Assembly (NCBI RefSeq): GCF_052113225.1
Contig: NZ_JBFRCT010000005.1
Span: forward strand, 124,001 to 188,000
Reading direction: 5' to 3'
DNA: 64,000 nucleotides
From: Pristimantibacillus sp052113225
GTDB lineage: Bacteria; Bacillota; Bacilli; Paenibacillales; Paenibacillaceae
Positions 60,358-64,000 of this stretch are shown one piece after another. Position numbers and translations under genes: made by a program. Numbering within the stretch: position 1 is the first letter of the stretch; each line of letters begins with the position of its first letter. A model generated the notes under the pieces. The model was given only the letters and a program-made list of their open reading frames with translations. It was not told the DNA's origin and made no database searches.

Positions 60358-60541
60358 ACTGCAAACTCCTTTGATATTAAATGAAACGCGCCGCCAAAGG
60401 ACGGCAAAACATTTCACTTTGGCGATAAAATCTACCTCGTAACGCGGTCGCTCATCTTCGATAAGCTTCAATAATGATTTTCTCACTACTAAAGTAATTA
60501 TAGACCTGTTAGAAGGGTGTTGTCATTTTTTCGAACGTCCG

Positions 60542-60757
60542 TTATCGCTTGCGAACCTCAAAAAACTCGCATTCCTGCCTGGTGTAGTAGACGAGGTCGC
60601 TTACGCTGGACTGAATGACAACGATGTTGTCGTCGAATCGGACCACGGCGCCGCCGCTGTTCACAATATAATCATCCTTAAAGACACGTACCGGATATTG
60701 CCGTTTAACGGCCTCTTCGAAGTCCGGATCGGTAGACAGTTTACGGTTCATAGCCAC
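60542..60757 (-). CDS. Small conserved protein, unknown function
   Basis: A 71-residue soluble protein, mixed alpha/beta, starting at GTG 60757 (AAAGGGG about 11 bases upstream) or ATG 60751. The core VRVFKDDYIVNSGGAVVRFDDNIVVIQ looks like a small beta sheet. No motif recognised. It lies upstream of mqnB in the same direction, 184 bp away. Confidence 0.6.
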   Translation of the reverse strand: MAMNRKLSTDPDFEEAVKRQYPVRVFKDDYIVNSGGAVVRFDDNIVVIQSSVSDLVYYTRQECEFFEVRKR

Positions 60758-60844
60758 TATTCTTTTTTCCCCTTTCGCGATTAGTGAATTCGTTAAAAAC
60801 AGTGTAGGCTTAAATGAGCCTGTTGTCCATGCGGAGCACAGAGC

Positions 60845-60873
60845 TTGGTTTATGTATTCTAAGAGGGTACAAT
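60845..60873 (+). promoter_or_regulatory. Promoter of the lactonase gene
   Basis: TTGGTT (60845-60850), 17-bp spacer, TACAAT (60868-60873). Confidence 0.65.
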
Positions 60874-60910
60874 ATAGAGAGCATTTTATAGAAGCAGGAG
60901 GAAATAATTC

Positions 60911-61981
60911 ATGACCTTACATAATGAGAAACTTACTGTATTTATCGGATCTTACGCAGAAGCTTCGGCCAGCGGCGTGTACCGGTATGAATTTGATACG
61001 ACGGAAGGGACGCTTACTCTGCTGGATCAAGCAGCGGGGCTGAAGAACCCAACCTTCCTTAATGTAGACGTGGCTAACCGCAGATTATACGCGATCGCAG
61101 AAGGTGTAGACGCTGAAGGGGCGAAGGTTGGCGATGGTGTTGCTTTTTCGATCGAGGGAAGCGAACTTGCTGAATTAAACCGGAAGCTTGCGATTACAGC
61201 ACCTTCCTGCCATATTCAGCGTGATGCGGACAGCGAATTTGTGCTGCTCTGCAGCTACCATGGAGGCCGGATCAGCCTTGTTTCCTTGACGGAAAATGGT
61301 GAGATCGGCGAGCTTCTCGACATTCAGCAGCATGAAGGAACTGGTCCGCATCCGAACCAAAATCAGCCGCATCCGCATAGCACGAATTTCAGCCCGGATG
61401 GTAAATATATTTTTGTACCGGATCTTGGTATTGACCGGATTGTGGCTTATACCCTGGATAAAGAAAACCGCAAGCTGGTTCGCCATGGCGAGACCGTTGT
61501 GCATCCCGGCGCGGGCCCGCGTCATATGACTTTCCATCCGAATGGTCAGTTTGCTTTTGTCATTAACGAGCTGGACTCGACAATCATTGCTTACCGTTAC
61601 GATTCGGAAAAAGGTGCTCTGGAAGCGCTGCAGACGGTATCCACTTTGCCTGAGGGTTATACAGAAGCGAACGGCTGCGCAGAGATTGCGATTTCGGAAG
61701 ATGGCCGGTTCTTGTACGGCTCTAACCGCGGTCATGACAGTCTTGTTGTGTTTGCGGTTGATGGGGACAGCGGCCAGCTTACACTGGTTGGACATGTGTC
61801 GACGGAAGGCAAACATCCACGGCATTTTGCGCTGGTACCAGGCGGCCAATTTGCGATTACGGTGAACAAGGATACGAATAATGCAGCGGTGTTCCGTATT
61901 GCGGAGTCGGGTATGCCGGTATATACGGGTTATTCGATCGAGATCGCTGGGCCGGTGTGCGTCATTCCTGTTCAGCTATAA
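60911..61981 (+). CDS. 6-phosphogluconolactonase-type beta-propeller lactonase
   Basis: A 356-residue seven-bladed propeller of the Pgl/YkgB family (YVFIGSYAEASASGVYRYEFD, PHPHSTNFSPDGKYIFVPDLGIDRI, GPRHMTFHPNGQFAFVINEL, GKHPRHFALVPGG). The family hydrolyses 6-phosphogluconolactone in the pentose phosphate pathway or related lactones. AGGAGG precedes the ATG. No glucose-6-phosphate dehydrogenase is adjacent, so the exact lactone is inferred from family only. Confidence 0.88.
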   Translation: MTLHNEKLTVFIGSYAEASASGVYRYEFDTTEGTLTLLDQAAGLKNPTFLNVDVANRRLYAIAEGVDAEGAKVGDGVAFSIEGSELAELNRKLAITAPSCHIQRDADSEFVLLCSYHGGRISLVSLTENGEIGELLDIQQHEGTGPHPNQNQPHPHSTNFSPDGKYIFVPDLGIDRIVAYTLDKENRKLVRHGETVVHPGAGPRHMTFHPNGQFAFVINELDSTIIAYRYDSEKGALEALQTVSTLPEGYTEANGCAEIAISEDGRFLYGSNRGHDSLVVFAVDGDSGQLTLVGHVSTEGKHPRHFALVPGGQFAITVNKDTNNAAVFRIAESGMPVYTGYSIEIAGPVCVIPVQL

Positions 61982-62010
61982 TATTGCGTGCGTAGGGGGA
62001 GAGGTCGGTT

Positions 62011-62940
62011 ATGCAGATTCCTGAGCATTTGAGCGAGACGATTAAATCCGTTCATGGCGAAAAAGGCAAGCTGTGGCTGGCGGATTTCGATCAGCTTTTG
62101 CATCATTGTGAGAAGCAGTGGGGGATGACGGTAGAGCTGCCATCTCCTTTTACGTTATCGTTTAATTTTGTAGCCCCGGCTGTGCTCCGGGATGGGACGG
62201 CTGCCGTGCTTAAGCTTGGCGTGCCTTGCCGGGAATTCCGCACGGAGCTTGCGGCGCTGCGATTATATGATGGCCGCGGCGCGGTGCGTGTGCTGGCCGC
62301 GGATGAGGAGCGAGGCGCGCTATTGATTGAGCGCGTGAGCCCGGGTATGATGCTGGCGGAGTCGGAGCTTGGTGACGACGATAGGACATTGGCGGCCGCC
62401 GAGGTGATGCGGCGGATCTTTGTTCCCGCGCCGGACGGGGGAGAATTCCCGTCCGTAGCGGACTGGGCCGCGGGCCTTGGCCGGCTGCGTCAGCGGTATG
62501 GCGGCGGCACGGGGCCGCTGCCGGAGCGCGTGGTCAGCCGCGCGGAAGCAGTGTTTGATCGGCTGCTCGGAGAGCGCAGCCGGATGCAGTTGCTGCTCCA
62601 TGGTGACTTGCACCATGGGAATATTTTGTCTTCGGGAGATGGGCAGCCGGGATGGCTGGCCATTGACCCGAAGGGTGTGGTTGGGGAGGCGGAATACGGG
62701 ACGATTCCGCTGCTCTTGAACCAGCTGCCGCCGAAGGGGCAGCGGGATGTGATTCGGCGCCGCGTGGAGCTATTGTGCGGCGCGCTTGGTCTTGACCACG
62801 CCAGGATACTGGCGTGGGGGTTCGCCCATGTGGTGCTGTCTGCCGCATGGTGCGACGAAGATGGCGTCGGCGATATCGACGGCACGCTGAAAGTAGCGTA
62901 CTGGTTCGAAGAGCTGCTCGCAGAGTTGCCATCCAGCTAA
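62011..62940 (+). CDS. Aminoglycoside/hydroxyurea phosphotransferase-like kinase
   Basis: A 309-residue kinase-fold protein of the APH(6)/hydroxyurea-phosphotransferase type. The catalytic loop is LLHGDLHHGNIL (Asp about 198) and the metal Asp follows in WLAIDPKGVVGE. AGGGGGAGAGG precedes the ATG. Its base composition is clearly more GC-rich than its neighbours (long runs of GCG/CGC codons in 62250-62900), which may indicate transfer. It could phosphorylate an aminoglycoside such as streptomycin, or another hydroxyl compound. Confidence 0.85.
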   Translation: MQIPEHLSETIKSVHGEKGKLWLADFDQLLHHCEKQWGMTVELPSPFTLSFNFVAPAVLRDGTAAVLKLGVPCREFRTELAALRLYDGRGAVRVLAADEERGALLIERVSPGMMLAESELGDDDRTLAAAEVMRRIFVPAPDGGEFPSVADWAAGLGRLRQRYGGGTGPLPERVVSRAEAVFDRLLGERSRMQLLLHGDLHHGNILSSGDGQPGWLAIDPKGVVGEAEYGTIPLLLNQLPPKGQRDVIRRRVELLCGALGLDHARILAWGFAHVVLSAAWCDEDGVGDIDGTLKVAYWFEELLAELPSS

Positions 62941-62960
62941 CCCCCACGGCACACTTCCCT

Positions 62961-63363
62961 CAATAAGTCGGAAAAACCATACTACAGATGGGGAAAGAGT
63001 AGTAGTCTAGTTGCTGCGTTGAGCCCAATAAGACGGAAAAACCGTACTGCAGACGGTAAACGAGCAGTCTAGTAGGCTCATTGAGCCCAATAAGACGGAA
63101 AAACCGTACTACAGGCGGGGAAAGAGTAGTCTAGTAGGCTCATTGAGCCAAATAAGTCGGAAAAACCGTACTACAGAGCCGAATGAGCAGTCTAGTAGGC
63201 TCATTGAGCCCAATAAGACGGAAAAACCGTACTACAGGCAGGGAAATGACCTATTTAGTAGGTGCATCAAGCCTAATAAGACGGAAAAACCGTACTACAG
63301 GCGGTAAGCGAGCAGTCTAGAGGACACCTCGAGCCCAATATGTCGGTTAACCCGTACTACAGT
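62961..63363. repeat. Seven tandem copies of a 62-bp intergenic repeat
   Basis: The element AATAAG(A/T)CGGAAAAACCGT starts at 62962, 63027, 63089, 63151, 63212, 63275 and 63337 (spacings 65, 62, 62, 61, 63, 62). Each complete unit has two hairpins: ACGG-aaaaa-CCGT and GGCTC-att-GAGCC. End copies are the most divergent. The array fills the gap after the GC-rich kinase gene. Confidence 0.95.
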
Positions 63364-63397
63364 GGTAGGCCGAGCAGTTTACATAGAACGATACCTT

Positions 63398-63423
63398 AAA
63401 GCCGACCTCGCGTCGGCTTTTTT
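63398..63423 (+). terminator. Intrinsic terminator after the repeat array
   Basis: AAAGCCGAC-ctcgc-GTCGGCTTT plus further T. Confidence 0.92.
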
Positions 63424-63455
63424 CAATCCAAATAAAAAAATCCGCGTGGAAATAG

Positions 63456-63497
63456 TTGACATTTCCAGTGAAATGAATTAATTTATTGATAAATAAA
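63456..63497 (+). promoter_or_regulatory. Promoter and dyad upstream of the TetR gene
   Basis: TTGACA (63456-63461), 17-bp spacer, TAATTT (63479-63484), overlapped by TTTATT-gata-AATAAA (63482-63497), a likely autoregulatory operator. Confidence 0.6.
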
Positions 63498-63512
63498 TAA
63501 ACGAGGTAGCCT

Positions 63513-64000
63513 ATGACGCCAAGAGAAAAAGACTTCACTGCTATATCGAACCGGAAAGATCAGATCCTGGATGCTGCCGCCTCGCTGTTTGCGAATAATG
63601 GATTTTATAAGACGACAACGGCTATGGTAGCGGCAGAGGTAGGGGTGACCCAGCCTTATGTGTTCCATTTCTTCAAGACGAAGGAGGGGTTATACCTGGC
63701 CGTACTTGAGAGAGCACAGAGTCGGCTAATGCATGCTTTTGCAACGGTTGACGCTCCGCCGGAAAGACTGGCTTATCAGATGGGCAATGCATTTAACGAG
63801 CTGATGGCGACACACCGTGATGAGATTCTGTTATGTATGCAGTCGTTTGCAACACCTGAGCCGAATATTCGGGAGATCGTGAAAGACAAATTTGCTGAGA
63901 TTCATACGGTTGTCACCGAACGCTTCGAACGTGCCGGTCTGCCGAATCCGAGCGCGCAGGCTTCATCCTTTATCGCATGTGGAATGGTCATTACGTTGTC
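63513..64000 (+). CDS. TetR/AcrR family transcriptional regulator (partial, runs off the window)
   Basis: The first 162 residues of a TetR regulator, open to the window end. Helix-turn-helix at about residues 15-60 (ILDAAASLFANNGFYKTTTAMVAAEVGVTQPYVFHFFKTKEGLY). ATG 63513 has GAGGTA upstream. It is likely autoregulated through the dyad over its promoter; target genes would lie beyond the window. Confidence 0.93.
   Translation, partial: MTPREKDFTAISNRKDQILDAAASLFANNGFYKTTTAMVAAEVGVTQPYVFHFFKTKEGLYLAVLERAQSRLMHAFATVDAPPERLAYQMGNAFNELMATHRDEILLCMQSFATPEPNIREIVKDKFAEIHTVVTERFERAGLPNPSAQASSFIACGMVITL

Noticed and set aside
62961..63363. CRISPR array
   Set aside because: The whole 62-bp unit is repeated; there are no unique spacers of constant length between short identical repeats and no cas genes nearby.
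1..64000. tRNA, rRNA, insertion sequences or prophage genes
   Set aside because: Looked for cloverleaf-like runs, transposase motifs and phage structural genes by eye and saw none.

Overview
The window looks like chromosomal DNA from a spore-forming Bacillales bacterium, most likely a Paenibacillus relative. The basis is strong AGGAGG-type ribosome binding sites, frequent GTG/TTG starts, about 50% GC, S-layer-homology (SLH) and cohesin/dockerin surface proteins, a Tgl spore-coat transglutaminase, a RacA-like chromosome anchor, and many permease-type sugar-uptake genes. This is inference from gene content; no rRNA or tRNA gene was recognised. No phage, IS element or CRISPR array was recognised.

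Layout. 0-6.2 kb: tail of a sugar ABC permease, a PhyH dioxygenase, a cold-shock pair (csp, ydjO-like), a FhuF-like [2Fe-2S] protein behind a Fur-box promoter, a LysR regulator abutting an N-terminally deleted SDR, and an intact SDR. 6.2-14.8 kb: YibE/F and HupE-type membrane proteins, then a Pho-box-preceded pair: a secreted purple-acid-phosphatase-like enzyme carrying cohesin and dockerin modules, and an SLH-anchored cohesin protein. 15-29.5 kb: acyltransferase, GH3 beta-glucosidase, a c-di-AMP riboswitch controlling a KimA-type potassium importer, and a six-gene operon (amidohydrolase, nucleoside-type BMP ABC transporter, Rieske oxygenase) that looks like import and degradation of a heteroaromatic compound. 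29.8-36 kb: MMPL exporter with TetR regulator and twin operators, aldo/keto reductase, MFS exporter with divergent HxlR regulator. 36-43.8 kb: a 1251-residue surface protein with seven DUF11-like repeats and an unusual structured leader, a DUF6530-like protein, an FtsH-like membrane AAA protease, HAD phosphatase. 44-50.6 kb: ribokinase, polysaccharide deacetylase and a GntR-uxuA-SDR-AKR hexuronate operon. 51-58.8 kb: RacA-like protein, guanine riboswitch and purine permease, Tgl, an AraC/Gfo-Idh/sugar isomerase cluster, small membrane proteins. 58.8-64 kb: futalosine-pathway menaquinone genes mqnB-mqnD, a lactonase, a GC-rich APH-type kinase and the start of a TetR regulator.

The most unusual feature is non-coding. 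Six intergenic arrays (12.95, 15.0, 29.5, 32.8, 58.1 and 63.0 kb) and one solitary element (46.8 kb) are built from short palindromes. The box sequence differs between most arrays, but the geometry is shared: boxes are paired about 50-52 bp apart, pairs are separated by a further 60-74 bp, giving a composite period near 110-126 bp, or a simple 62-bp period in the last array. This resembles the architecture of bacterial interspersed mosaic elements and is not explained by the genes. A second non-coding highlight is a riboswitch-like leader (aptamer-like hairpins followed by a terminator-like hairpin) upstream of the giant DUF11 protein.
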